A DNA stretch of 64,000 bases from Spongospora subterranea f. sp. subterranea (Eukaryota; Endomyxa: Phytomyxea; Phytomyxea; Plasmodiophorida), in assembly GCA_049724395.1 (NCBI GenBank), contig JAUGWO010000119.1, forward strand, positions 1 through 64,000, given 5' to 3'. Below, one piece after another: positions 11,091 to 22,556 of this stretch. The position numbers were made by a program, and so were the translations under genes. Positions within the stretch are counted from its first letter, which is position 1; each line of letters starts with the position of its first letter. Under the pieces are notes generated by a model. The model had not been told where the DNA came from and searched no databases. It was given only the letters and a program-made list of their open reading frames with translations.

Positions 11091-12175
11091 TCCAGCAGAA
11101 TTGCAGTTACGCTGATCGTTTTTCCGAAAGGCATTGCGTCTTATGTTGTTTCAGGCAATTTGGCACGTCATCGCCCGAGCGCGATATTGTACGCTTCTGC
11201 TCTTTCAATGATGGCTGTAGCGAATTCAGATCGAGCCTCTTCCTTGGGTTTGGATGCGTTATGCGCCAGACCAGCTTTCATTGCGAACCCTAAACTCAAG
11301 CGTACTTCTACTGCGATTCGAGCATGGACGGCTGCTTGTAAAGGCGAAAGGTTCGAACCACAATCCCATTTGCGAAAATTAATTGAATTTTGAAGGGAAT
11401 TGGCAATGTCCTTACTCCGAAGTTCTGTTGAAGAGCAAAAAAAGGCGCCCAAATCTGCCCGAGGTGCCCATTTAAGAACGTCGCTGTTTGCTGCCGCTAT
11501 GGCAGCCAATGCTTTAGAGGGAAATACGGAAATCATAGAACAACTTTGCAAAGGTTGTCGGTTTATTTTTGCTCATTTCCCCTTTTATTGCATTATCATC
11601 AAGTTTTCTCCCGATTTGCTTCGTGGTTCTTTACCCAAACTACGGCTTCCTTTTCTGATTTGAACAGCAATGCATTTTGGTATTCCAAGGTCGATATGTT
11701 CTTCTTTCTGCTTTTATTCAATTTCAATAACTTTGTTAATCTCGGGGTATTTTTCAAGCGTTTGTTAAAGTTAATCGTGGCATTTGTCGCAACTGTTTTG
11801 AAATTTGCTGTTATTTTTTGTTTCCTGTTTTGCGCAGCCTTCACCGGTTTAGTTCTCACAAAACACGTTTGTGTCTTAGATATGCACAATCTCGACCAAC
11901 ATCCGACCGCGTCCGTATTCTATTGCCGTTTGATCGCGGCCGCCGTCGCCGGCGACAAGAACCTGTTCGGCTCACTATCCGACATGCTGGATAGGCGCCT
12001 GAAGATGGAGGCGGTGGCGGTGCCGATTGTGACGCCATCCATTGACCTGTACGATAGTTCAGTGTTCCATGACGAGAGGCTGATCAAGAATCTATTCACG
12101 ATCGATACTGTGTCTTCGGCCTGTCAACATCCAGATCTGCTCTCACAATTACTTCATAAACCATTATTTGCTTAG
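11091..12175 (+). other. Coding-like but unresolved region
   Basis: The plus strand has Ala-rich frames at 11160-11393 and 11400-11663, same frame with one TGA between them, and 11546-12175, whose last 95 codons (from ~11890; RLIAAAVAGDKNLFGSLSDM, ending HKPLFA) look genuine. The minus strand is also open at 11168-11551 and 11599-11889. I cannot decide the strand. It may be the 3' part of the gene ending near 11013 or a separate gene. No domain recognised. Confidence 0.3.
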
Positions 12176-12179
12176 CTGA

Positions 12180-13080
12180 GCATCCTACGTGCCTGTGCAG
12201 CAGAATTACCATGAATGGTTCTCTTGATATTTGTCATGACAGTTCGGTCAAAAGGTGCTCCCGTTTCTTGATTGATCCTCCACCCTACTGAATTATTATG
12301 AGTGCTGAGTATGAAGGATCCCGGCGCTCAAAGGGTGTTCAACGACTTAGTGAACTGGAACGGCCATCTGTCCCCTTTAGCTGCGGGGATCTTCCCCAAT
12401 AGCTTTTTAAACAATCAGAACTCATCATTTTCTCGACAAATGTGTCGTTGTTGAAGTCACAGTGTTTCCAACTGCCGATTGCATTCTACGACAGCTTTTG
12501 CTACAGAATACCCGAATACCTATTACGCCATTTCCCGTCTGAAATATCTAAAATAACAACTGAAAATAGAGACTCGACGAGTGGTGGAGCCGTGTGCTGC
12601 CACCGTGAAGGAATATGATAAATCACGTGTTCGCAAGCCTTGTGAAGGCATTTGCCTGAGGTCTTGATCGAATACTCCTCCTTCGATGATCAGGTTGAAC
12701 CCATCCCGCAAATCCGGTCGCACACGAGAATTCGATATTCTAGATCAAACAACTCGCCGCATAATTGTGATGGAGAATCACGACTGCCAGGAAAAATCTC
12801 GAGACTTCTTCAGGACGACGAGAATGGACCAACTACTCCTACGGCAGAATAGCGACGAGTTTACGAAAAATAAAACCGAGTTTCATTTGTAAACGGCCTG
12901 GGGTTCAGGACGCCGAACGAATTCTCGTTCAAATACCAGGATTATGAGCAAATTAAATGAAAACGTATCCGCTTTATTGCAATATACCCGCCCAAACGGG
13001 CAATGTGATTGAGTTTTTCCGGCTCCTTATGATCTCAACCTTCACTCACAATGTCCTTCCATTTGGCAAAGGGTGAAAAA
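12180..13080. other. Stretch without recognisable genes
   Basis: Only short, motif-free frames on both strands. Confidence 0.45.
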
Positions 13081-13087
13081 GTCTCGA

Positions 13088-13441
13088 TCAGCACAGTGTC
13101 GCGAAGTGGCGACCGGAATGACCCTGCGCTTTGAACAAAATACAGCGGCGGTTAAAAGAACCAATTACGAATTCAAAATTTTCCATCAGGTGCCCTGGGT
13201 GGTCGAATCGTAACGACCTCAAAACCGTGTAAATGCCGAAAAATCTAAGTTGAAGCATTCCACGACTATCTATTATCGCGATGTCGCTGCGAAACACTAT
13301 GAACCTTTTCTGCCACGATCTCTGCGATTGCTGCCTGAGACTCTTGATTGTAGGGTGAGAACTTGACGATAGTTTACCTGCTAAAAAGTTTTTTGCCGCT
13401 GTCCTATTTGGAAAATGCAGATACGCATACCCATGGTACAT
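13088..13441 (-). CDS. PH-domain-like fragment
   Basis: The minus-strand frame has the cadence of a pleckstrin-homology domain: WQKRFIVFRSDIAIID (residues ~43-58), a central strand region, then ENFEFVIGSFNRRCILFKAQ, where the strand of 'F-E-F-V-I' and the 'A-x-G' before the last helix sit at about the right spacing. The usual final Trp helix is only found in another frame (FAKWKDIV near 13050-13075), so the fold cannot be closed in one frame. PH domains bind phosphoinositides or proteins. It could be one exon of a longer gene, or a relic. Confidence 0.35.
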   Translation of the reverse strand: MYHGYAYLHFPNRTAAKNFLAGKLSSSSHPTIKSLRQQSQRSWQKRFIVFRSDIAIIDSRGMLQLRFFGIYTVLRSLRFDHPGHLMENFEFVIGSFNRRCILFKAQGHSGRHFATLC

Positions 13442-13793
13442 AGGTGTGAATCGGATAATGTAGACTATAAAAAGCGTTGAACGCAGAGCGATAGTGAAGC
13501 GAAATGTTGCAACTGTGTCTATTAGCGTGGAACCAGTAAATGATGTCTCAGTTGGCTATGGCAAGTCTTGTTCAAGTGTGAAATCAATCGATCTCGGTCA
13601 GATAACAAGTCCGTAAATACGCAGAGTTCGCGAAATTGCGGACCACATATTGACAGTAGCCTGACAGGGAATATCCCACTTGGTCAATCTTACAAGGGTC
13701 CAATGAAGTCCGTGACTGTGACGAATGTTGGTACCAGTCTACCAGACAGCTTATAGACCGAGAGAACCACTTAACGTGAGCCAGAGATTAATC

Positions 13794-15126
13794 ATGTCGT
13801 CCAGAAGCGCGTCACCTTTGACAGCCGGAGCTGCCAATCCTCATCAGATCCTCTCGATCTCATTCAATCAAGACTATCAATGCGTATCGGTCGGATTGAC
13901 ATCTGGTTTTCGAATCTATAATGTGTCGCCATTCGCCGAGACGTTTCGGCGTGAGTTTACACCTCCTGGCGGCATTGGTTGCGTCGGTACGTCATAAGCA
14001 AGTGATTTGTTGAAGGCACTAATTTTCAGGTTTAGAAATGCTCTTTCGTTCAAATATTCTGGCGCTAATTGGTGGCGGGCGAAACCCTCGATATCCCCCA
14101 AATAAAGTCATGATTTGGGATGATCATCAAACTCGTTGTATCGGAGAGGTAATCATTCGATTCGGATTTGTGGTGCTGTTGATGGATCAACACTTAATTT
14201 TTAGCTGGGGTTTCGCACTGAGGTTCGCCGGGTTCGCCTGAGACGGGACAGAATTATCGTCGTCCTGGACAACAAAATTTACCTGTATAATTTCGCTGAT
14301 CTAAAGTTGTTGGGTATTGATAACGTTCGACTTGAGGTGATAATGAATCTGATTTTAATGGTGCGTTCACAGATCAGATCGAGACCGGCCCTAATCCCTT
14401 CGGATTATGTGGTTTATGTGCTGTCCCATCCAGTAATGTTCTTGTCTGTCCGGGTTTACAGCCAGGTCATGTTCGTGTCGAGCATTTCAACTTATCGAGT
14501 CGCCCAACGACCGTTATTGGGGCACACGAATCAGATTTAGCGGCAGTTGCTTTGAATGGGGACGGCACTCTGTTGGCCTCTGCATCTCGTAAAGGTGTGT
14601 TTTCGCCATTGAGGGCGGTGTTAGTGTATTTGGCGGCGATTTGACTGACACGAATCTTGTGAACTGGTAGGAACTCTTATTCGAATCTGGGATACAGGAA
14701 CAGGAAGATTACATGAACAGGTCAGACGAGGGTCTGATAGAGCCTCAATCACGTCAATGGCCTTTAATGCCGATTCGACATTTCTAGTCGCGGCGAGTGA
14801 TAAGGGGACTGTCCATATATTCTCCATCCCTCCTCTCGAATACTCCCATCGTTTCATCACCTCCATCAGCAATGCAGTCCGTTTTGCCCAGCTATTTTTC
14901 ATCGTCGTGGTCTCGTTCTCGCTTCCGTATTCCACCCGGCTCACCTGCAATTGTCGCCTTTGATTCCGTTCCCCACACAATTATGGTGGTGAGTATGACA
15001 GGAATAGCGTATAAAGCCCGATTTGATCCCGATCAATCGGGAATTTGCCAACAGATTTCGTGTGTTGATTTTATTGGGTCTGATACTACTCCAGATTCCA
15101 TCTCACATTCCAATAAACAAGTCTGA
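13794..15126 (+). CDS. PROPPIN 1 (WIPI/Hsv2-type WD40), one frame offset
   Basis: Seven-bladed WD40 PtdIns3P/PtdIns(3,5)P2-binding protein of the Atg18/Hsv2/WIPI family, acting on endosome, vacuole or autophagosome membranes. Exons 13794-13986, 14036-14148, 14205-14313, 14373-14594, 14671-15126; introns 49-76 bases. Diagnostic segments: [20 protein letters not shown] (blade 1), [18 protein letters not shown] (blade 2), and the lipid-binding loop [11 protein letters not shown], which has Val where the family usually has Phe or Leu (F/LRRG). SDKGTVHIF follows. In the last exon, between about 14845 and 14885, the sequence is one base longer than PROPPIN 2 and the frame shifts; the C-terminal blade resumes in the next frame. 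Assembly error or early pseudogene. Confidence 0.88.
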
Positions 15127-15464
15127 TTTTCAATCAGTAGTTTTTCTGTTCCAATTTCTTTGTTTATATTGACCCTAGGAGCCGAGTCAATTGCTGACAC
15201 ATTAGACTACCAGACCCGGATATTAACAGTTTTTGTTTCGAATTTCTCGAAATACATCATGTGCAAAAATATTTTACAAACGCTGGTAATTTCTCCAAGG
15301 GACTGTCTCGCTTTCTCAAGAACATGATCAAGAAACAATGATTCAAGCCATCCAACTGTCCAACTGGAAAACTGTTACCGGGCATTGATGAACCCCGGTG
15401 GAGATCGATGACTGTGCTTAGCATCAGCGGAGCCTTTCATGTAATCTTCTTTCCTTCTGCTGAG

Positions 15465-15715
15465 CCGTATTGTTTACGATAACCTTCACGTGTGCCCCAC
15501 ATGCGATATGATGTAACATGTGTTCAAGGATCACGTTACCATGACATGGTATATCGAACGATTACACCTTAATGAACTCATTCTGGTTTTGGATTCAATG
15601 TTGAAGCTTGCAGATAAACAGTCTGATGCACCATTGATAGCGGGTTCCCTCCGTTGATTAACGGTTTGCGTGGTGATATGGTCTTCAAAGGTTGGTTTGA
15701 ACAGACGATCAATCA
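15465..15715. repeat. PROPPIN-flank repeat, copy 1
   Basis: About 250 bp downstream of PROPPIN 1 sharing the string CACRTGTGCCCCAC, then a similar body ending near an AAGCTTGCA/AAGCTTACA segment, with copies at 22290-22520 and 33360-33575. Noncoding as far as I can see. Confidence 0.65.
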
Positions 15716-15729
15716 AGTTGTGAGTGTCT

Positions 15730-17755
15730 ATCTATTCCTTCTCGATATCTCTTCTTTTTCATTCCCATCATTCACCTCCATAACTATTCTCTTTCATATT
15801 GAGCCTCATATTGCGCCCCATGCTACCTCTTAAAAAACTTTGAGCCAATCGCAGATGTTTTACAGAAATGATTTATCCGTATTCCTTATCTTGAAAGAAT
15901 TTTTGACAAAGACGACGATTGCTGGTGACCAGTTGGAACGCGGAAGCGGAACGGAGACCAAACGAAGAATTTTAATTGAGGTGGTGACCGAAAGGGAAAA
16001 TGGTGACGAGGATCACTTGACGCAACGAGGGATGTGGAATTGACATTGAGAGCCATATATTGGCAATGAAAATCAGGTCCAATTGAAGTGATCAATGGCA
16101 GTAAAATCGACACCAAGAAAAAGCAGAGGTCAATGAAGTTCCGGTAGGTAACTCGCCTCGCGATCTGATTCGTGGGTCCCGATAACGTTTGGACGACTCG
16201 ATAGAATGCGATCAAGATTTTGTGATGAGCACGCCAACCCATTGAAACTGCAGTTGGGGAGGTTTAGAATCAGTAGTCAGTATCCGGGTGTTCTGAATGA
16301 TTCGAGCGTTCAACTGTTCCAGTCGAATATGTTCATTTACACCGATCGCCGAGCAGCCTTGAGCAAGCATCTTCATGGCCGATGCCATCTTGTGGTAGAC
16401 AACCACAATTTGCAAGTATTTTGTCGGCCTCTGGCAGACAGCAAAGGTCATTGATGGAGAAGATATCAGTGGGCACTAATTCAAACGTTATATGACTTTC
16501 CGCACATTATAATCGAATTTATGGTAAGCCAAACATCGACAGAAACATCTTTTCATGGATGTAGTTGATTTCGAGATGTTTCCCGCATTGGTCCGGTTAA
16601 CCTACGATGAAGCTGCTAAAGTATCCACCACGCCATGATCGAGAATTAGCTGATCATTAGGGTCCGAACAATGTCAGTGCCCCCATTGCAGACTCTGATC
16701 AATCTGGTCAGCTAATCGTCAACTTATTCAACACAGCGACTTTCAAACTATTACAATGATCACCCATTTTTATTTGGCAATCGTAATACTACTATAGGTA
16801 TTGATTCCGCCAAGAAATGTCAGATAAATAAACGGAGCCGATGCGAATAAAATCCCTCTTGTCATCAAGCGATGCGAAAGAGGATATTCCAATCCCTGTT
16901 CGGTCGCCGGTGCGTCTTTAGCGAACGACACAAATGAACGAACTGGTGAGCTATACCCGAGCCGATAGGCCTTTTTGATCGCTATAATCCCATATGCAAT
17001 CGAGGCCAGTGAGGCAAGAATCGTGAATTGCTCCCTTTTCGGGTTGTCAATACAGGAAAGGGACCCTCGCCAAAAACGTGTCTTGATATTTTGGGGGCTG
17101 ATCAGGATCTTCTTTTCCTATACGGAAATTTGAGTTTTGTTTCGATAATTCCTTAATGAGCGACACGATATGAGACCATACTGTTCTGGGACTGATCTAT
17201 CCAATTGCTGATACGCCATCCCATCGCTTAACCAGGAATCGACTTCAGAGTTTCAAATTATGACTCTGTTCGCGAATTCGGCAGTCACTCAGATGAACGG
17301 TGTTCGGAGCTTTGATGAATCGGAGAACCATTGCCCCTTCCTTCGGAATGGACTTTCCTTATTTCGTTTGGCTCTAGAATTGTACAAGGGTCTAGGATCA
17401 CGTATAAATTTTGTAGTTTTGATGGTGTTTATGGATCATCATTAATTCGACGTGTTTTTATATATAATAAGGTTTCGCTTCAGCTTGATGATGTCACACT
17501 GAGATCGAAACGGAAACGATGTGAGATTGGGGATTCAATCGTCGCAGGTTGACACATGGCGTTGACAACGAAAGCATTGGAGGTAGAATACATCATTAAA
17601 CAGGATAAGGGTTACCAAGAAAACGACCTCGCCGTGATAATGAGAAAAATGGATGGGGTGCAAATACACATATGAGGGTCGGGCAGTTGATCGATCACCG
17701 CCTAATGATAGCCTTGATTGCTGGTTTACTTTGAGACTGTCACGTTTTTTATGAA
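15730..17755. other. Two kilobases without recognisable genes
   Basis: Short frames on both strands (for example 15886-16242 minus, 17260-17552 plus) have no motifs and no coherent splice structure. No RNA gene seen. Confidence 0.45.
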
Positions 17756-17763
17756 GACTTTGA

Positions 17764-18735
17764 TCAAAATGAGTCCGTTGTCCAAAACACATTTCGATCA
17801 GGGTGGTTAAAGTATCGTTCCCAACTAACATCATCGCACCTAGGCATTGGACGATACATGAAACCGTGATCTTGTTCAATACAGACGCCCTGGTCCGACA
17901 ATTGTAAGTCCAATAGTATTGGCAATGGAAGGCGCAAATATTGCCCAGGGGTTGATACGGCCGATAGGAGTTGGATCGCCACATCGTAATCATTACCAGA
18001 CACGATCAGCTCCTCAATCTCGACTTGATCATCATCAATCTGATTGCCGAACACATATCCCAATAGCCTATCACCGAATACAGCTCGTACACGAATGGAT
18101 TCAACACGACGAAGGCGATTCACGACCCAGGTCTGGAAATAGGCCAAATCTCGGCAAACTGGCCCATTGTATTGCCGGCAGACTGTATCATACAGTGTCA
18201 TGGCATCATGGGCAATGGCGTTACTGGACAGGTCTAGCTCCACCATGGCGCCACAGGGGCCAGAAGTGGCGATGTTGGCAACAGGAGACCGGTTGGACAA
18301 CTGGAATCGGGCGTACTGATGAGGAATGGACCGGAAACCGTGTCCACCATAGAAGTCACCTAATTTGCTGAAATTGGTGTGGAATAGCGCCAGCGAACCG
18401 GCTTGAAGTGGTCCACTGATGGCAGCTGCGATCAGAGACGAAGCTAAACCGCGTTTGCGGTGCGAGGATTTCGTAGAAACTTCAGCCAGTCCGGACGTGA
18501 CGCGGATTGAGCTGTGAAAGTATTGTCGCCGGCGGAGCACGCGAAGGCCGGCGACGATGGAGCCGGTCTCGGTGATGACGACCAGAATGCTGGACAGGTT
18601 GGACAGCGATTCGGGGTCGTCGTAGATGTGCGATTCGAAATAGGAACGGGACGCTCGACTCTGAAACACCTCTAGACAATGGTCGACGAATGCCGGGATT
18701 TGGCCATGATCTAACGGGATCACCTTATAGTCCAT
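17764..18735 (-). CDS. GNAT-family N-acetyltransferase
   Basis: A single-exon 323-residue protein. The N-terminal half is a GNAT fold: a beta strand pair around VVITETGSIVAGLRVLRRRQ (residues ~51-70), then motif A, SGLAEVSTKSSHRKRGLASS near 81-100, whose (H/R)-K-R-G-x-A loop holds the acetyl-CoA pyrophosphate, and FYGGHGFRSIP near 128, typical of the last GNAT strand. The C-terminal half (after ~165) resembles a second, degenerate acetyltransferase-like lobe, as in the Eis/YitI-type two-lobed enzymes. Substrate unknown. No signal peptide, so probably cytosolic. Start chosen at the first Met; the frame is clean and free of introns, unlike its neighbours, which could point to transfer or simply to a short gene. 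Confidence 0.8.
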   Translation of the reverse strand: MDYKVIPLDHGQIPAFVDHCLEVFQSRASRSYFESHIYDDPESLSNLSSILVVITETGSIVAGLRVLRRRQYFHSSIRVTSGLAEVSTKSSHRKRGLASSLIAAAISGPLQAGSLALFHTNFSKLGDFYGGHGFRSIPHQYARFQLSNRSPVANIATSGPCGAMVELDLSSNAIAHDAMTLYDTVCRQYNGPVCRDLAYFQTWVVNRLRRVESIRVRAVFGDRLLGYVFGNQIDDDQVEIEELIVSGNDYDVAIQLLSAVSTPGQYLRLPLPILLDLQLSDQGVCIEQDHGFMYRPMPRCDDVSWERYFNHPDRNVFWTTDSF

Positions 18736-18739
18736 CTAA

Positions 18740-19385
18740 TAAACTACAGTACTGGCAAAATAAATGGGCGATCGGAGAGTTGGCAAATTTTCAAAATATT
18801 TTGATTATCAAAAATTCAAAAGTTTAATTCATCGCAAACTGAAAAATCAAACAGATCGTTGAGAACTTCATCTCCAAAGTTCACATGGGAAATGCTAGTC
18901 GGATTTGCCGTATCGAATTTGTCGAAAAAATTCAATAATCCCGTGAGCAATGAATTGGAGAGCATGAAGCTTTTGTCAGGATAATTTGATGATCATGCGG
19001 GAGAGTCGACTTTCGGGTTTGCTTTTTTTTCAGACAATCAACGCAGGCAGTTTCTCCGTCCAAGGTAAACTCTAAACGATGCCCTTGAACAGCTTTCGGT
19101 TTTCGAAACATGACACTCCTGCGCTGTTGCCGAAATCGATTTTGGTTTGGTGAAAGTTGACGACGGCAGGAAAAAACCAGAAGCAATCACCGAAGAACAC
19201 AGCAAACATAACTCTAATTTAACTCACAAAAACGATGGACTACCAAACAGAGCCTGTAAACAACTCTCTGTGGCAGCAGGACAAAACAGATCATATTTTG
19301 TTAAAGTCAGATCGAAATTGGCGTCGACTAGTGCTGAGGACATCGAACCACGATCATCGTTTACGACTACAACGGTATTGCCCAC
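18740..19385. other. Stretch without recognisable genes
   Basis: A minus frame (18932-19186) and a plus frame (19147-19500) overlap nothing known. The plus frame is antisense to the candidate gene that follows. Confidence 0.4.
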
Positions 19386-19389
19386 TACG

Positions 19390-20611
19390 TCAGAAGATTT
19401 GTTTTTCCAAAAGGTCGATTGTGTCATCTTGAAAGATTGGGCAGTTTGTGATGAAGATGATGCCGGTCGTGGAGCCTGTATTCGACGATATGGTTGTTAG
19501 CGACGCCGGCTGCCTTTCGAAGGATCCGTTTGACGGCCATGATGTCGTGTCGCGATGGGTTCGACACAAATCGTGCAGCGTTGTGGACGGGCTGGGTGTT
19601 ATCCGGTCATGTACTGATGGCGAGATATCGTAGACAGCCCCGACTACATCACGAATGGAACACTCGGTAATCGGCTGGTCCAATCCAGGTTGTGCCACCT
19701 AGACGGATGCTGATTTAACGCGATGTGCCTGCGACATGCCGTACTTGTCGAATTGATGTAATGCCTGTTGAGATATAGTGATATATTCCTGAATAGTATC
19801 ACCGATATCGAGAGCAAAACCTCGCGAAACATCCTCATGGTAAACTCATCGGCGATATTCAATGCCTTTTAAGAGGGAAGGTCAATCAGTCCAGGGACGA
19901 TATCATCATCTCTTAAGTGGCTTACATCACCCGAATACTCAACAAATATCGCACGTTGAATGCAGATCCAGTTCAAACGGCGACCGTTAAGGTGGCACAA
20001 CCTCCGCAGGACCAGCCGATCACCGAGTTCCCATTTCGTGAGGATTCGCCATCCGGTACAATCAATTGGGTCGGTTTTCTTCGGCAATTGGAATCAAATG
20101 CCCAAATAATGGTTACGTCTGCAAATTGACAGTTCCGTCAAGTCGTTGCCGTCGGCCGGCAATGGCGTAATGGCACCCTGTTCAATCCTGGATTTGCTGG
20201 AAATCACTCTCGCGATTGCTGAACTACCCGTCATCTGGTGTAATCCTGTTTGCGGCGATACACTCAAAAGGGGCTGAGCATTTCTGATCCCAGATTGACG
20301 ATCGTTCATGTGCAAAGGCCTCCGCTCAAACTTTGAATTTTCATGGGGCGTTCAGGGAGCCTGGCGAGCGGGGCGTAAATAACTCTGTGGTATTGTGACA
20401 TGTATTCTTTTCTTGCCATGTATGCACCAGTAATCAGCACGTTTGACGAGACCATCACGCAGCACGTCGGTAGCGACACGATAATTCCTGGCTGAAATCC
20501 CATTGCATTCCATGCCACATCTGCCATATGTTGTTCTTCAGGTCTCCGACGCTCTCGATCGGTCACATTTGAGTTTATATGGTGTTTCCAATCGGCGACC
20601 TGATTAAGCAT
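19390..20611 (-). CDS. Uncharacterised multi-exon candidate with a membrane segment
   Basis: Minus-strand frames in order: 20611-20306 (MLNQVADWKHHINSNVTDRE, then a hydrophobic segment GIIVSLPTCCVMVSSNVLI near residues 42-60), 20315-20094, 20087-19869, 19862-19644 and 19698-19390 (Ser/Thr-rich, NGSFERQPASLTTISSNTGS). Codon content suggests real exons, but I could not place every splice pair, so the exon joins are not given. It lies head to head with PROPPIN 2 at 20678, leaving only about 65 bases for both promoters. No family recognised. Confidence 0.3.
19640..19715 (-). repeat. Inverted copy of the segment at 19990-20065
   Basis: Minus-strand GGTGGCACAACCTGGATTGG and what follows match plus-strand 19990-20040 at roughly 80% (both encode A-Q-P-x-x-D-Q-P-I-T-E). 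So this small region is an inverted duplication about 300 bp apart. Confidence 0.6.
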
Positions 20612-20677
20612 CGACTACGGCCGATCGTAAGTTCATTATTACTTTTTGATCAATTCTAACAGTGTCTCTTTGTTTCA

Positions 20678-21976
20678 ATGTCGTCGTCCAGTTCAACCAT
20701 TATCGATCGTGAGGAGATTCTGTATTTATCGTTCAATCAGGATTGCCAATGTGTTTCTGTTGGGACAAATAGCGGATTTCGGATATACAATGTGTCGCCA
20801 TTCTCTGAGAATTTTCGGCGCGAGTTTGTTTTCCCGGGCGGTATTGGTTGTGTTGGTCTGTAAAATATGCTGATATCGTCAAATCCCCATAATCTGATGT
20901 GCTCTTGCAGAGATGCTCTTTCGTTCGAATATTCTTGCGCTTGTTGGTGGCGGACGAAACCCGCGATATCCTCCAAGTAAAGTCATGATATGGGATGATC
21001 ATCAAACCCGTTGTATTGGAGAAGTAATTGCACCATATGGATTGTGCCTGTTGTTGATGGATTAACAATCAAGATTCAGTTGGGGTTTCGCACTGATGTT
21101 CGCCAGGTTCGCCTGAAACAGGACCGAGTTATTGTCGTCCTGGATAGTAGAGTCTTTCTATATAATTTCGCTGATTTGAAGCTATTAGGTAATGATGATG
21201 AACGAGAGGAAGTCGAATGTGAATCTGACTATAATGTGTTTGTTTACAGATCAGATCGAAACTGGCCCTAATCCCCTCGGATTATGTGGATTATGTGCTG
21301 TCCCTGCGAGCAATGTTCTTGTTTGTCCAGGATTACAGCCAGGTCATGTTCGGATCGAGAACTATCATTTATCGAGCCGCCCAACGACCGTTATTGGGGC
21401 ACACGAATCAGACCTGGGAGCGGTTGCTTTAAATGGGGACGGCACTCTATTGGCCTCTGCATCGGGCAAAGGTGTGTTTGGGCCGTTTAGGGCGGTTGTC
21501 GCGTGTTTGCGAGGGACTTGACTGACACCGGTTATGATTTGTTAGGAACTCTAATCAGGATTTGGGATACAGGAACAGGGACCTTACATAAACAGGTTCG
21601 AAGAGGATCTGATAGAGCCTCAATCACGTCAATGGCCTTTAATGCCGATTCGACATTTCTGGTCGTGTCCAGTGATAAAAGGACCGTCCATATATTCTCC
21701 ATTCCTCCTCTCCTGTATCCCCATCGATCACCGTCGCCATCCTTGATCAGTGCCGTACTGCCCCACTACTTGTCGTCGTCGTGGTCTGATTTCCGCTTCC
21801 GTATTCCACGCGGATCACAAGCAATCGTCGCCTTTGATTCCGATCCCCACACGATCATCGTGGTGAGCATGACGGGGATTGCCTATAGAGCGCGATTCAA
21901 TCCCGATCGATTGGGAATTTGCCAACTGATCTCGTCCGTTGACTTGATGGGATTTGATACATCTCAAGAACCCTGA
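20678..21976 (+). CDS. PROPPIN 2 (WIPI/Hsv2-type WD40), intact
   Basis: A 350-residue PROPPIN. Exons 20678-20855, 20911-21023, 21080-21188, 21250-21471, 21546-21976 add up to a multiple of three and keep frame throughout; every intron sits at the position used in PROPPIN 1. Blade 1 [20 protein letters not shown], blade 2 [18 protein letters not shown], the phosphoinositide loop [12 protein letters not shown] (VRRG instead of F/LRRG), SDKRTVHIF, then the 6CD-loop side and WSDFRFRIP of the last blades. Length matches yeast Hsv2 and human WIPI3/4. Expected role: PtdIns3P-dependent membrane recruitment in autophagy or vacuole traffic. Being intact, it is probably the working copy of the four loci in this window. 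Confidence 0.93.
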
Positions 21977-22289
21977 TCACATATCGATAAACAAGTCTAA
22001 TCCACACTTATTACTCATCCTTCAACGTAAACTTCCACAAAGAAAATCAGGAGCGGCTCGTTTTCCAAAGTACTGAAACGGTTTGTGAACTGACACCAAA
22101 GTGTCAACTTTTCAACTACATTTCGATCAATTCTGAAATTACGGGGAGGTCATCACCAGCGGAGCCTGTTTTACGATAACCTCTGTGGTGTTGTTGTGTT
22201 ACTGCTTAGCAAAAAGTGATTGGAGTTCGTTACTACCTCTACCTACTGTGTGTCCGACATCGCTTTGTAACAACACCGTTCATTGTTCG

Positions 22290-22520
22290 ACTGGGATTAG
22301 ACTGTAACTTTCACATGTGCCCCACATTCGATACGATGTAACATTGATTCATTGCGATTTTGTGATATGTTACTATCACTGGGTATATCGGACGATGATA
22401 TCATCATCAAATTCATTATGATTTTGGATGGATTGCTAAAGCTTACAGATAAACTATCGACTCGCCGTTGGTAGCGACTGTTCGACTATTAGCTATCAAG
22501 AATCAGCATGAACATTACTA
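22290..22520. repeat. PROPPIN-flank repeat, copy 2
   Basis: Matches 33360-33575 closely (TTCACATGTGCCCCAC, then ACTGGGTATATCG) and 15465-15715 more loosely. It precedes the inverted PROPPIN fragment in the same way as copy 3. Confidence 0.7.
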
Positions 22521-22556
22521 CGGTACAGTACAATTGCTGATTTTCCTCTGATGTGC

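Noticed and set aside
11340-11360. B-box-like GGTTCGAACC on plus
   Set aside because: No A box or cloverleaf upstream, and it lies in a coding-like stretch.
11391-11393. In-frame TGA between two coding-like frames, suggesting TGA read as Trp
   Set aside because: NOP58, chitin synthase and MEMO use TGG for conserved Trp and TGA/TAA/TAG as stops, so the standard code holds.
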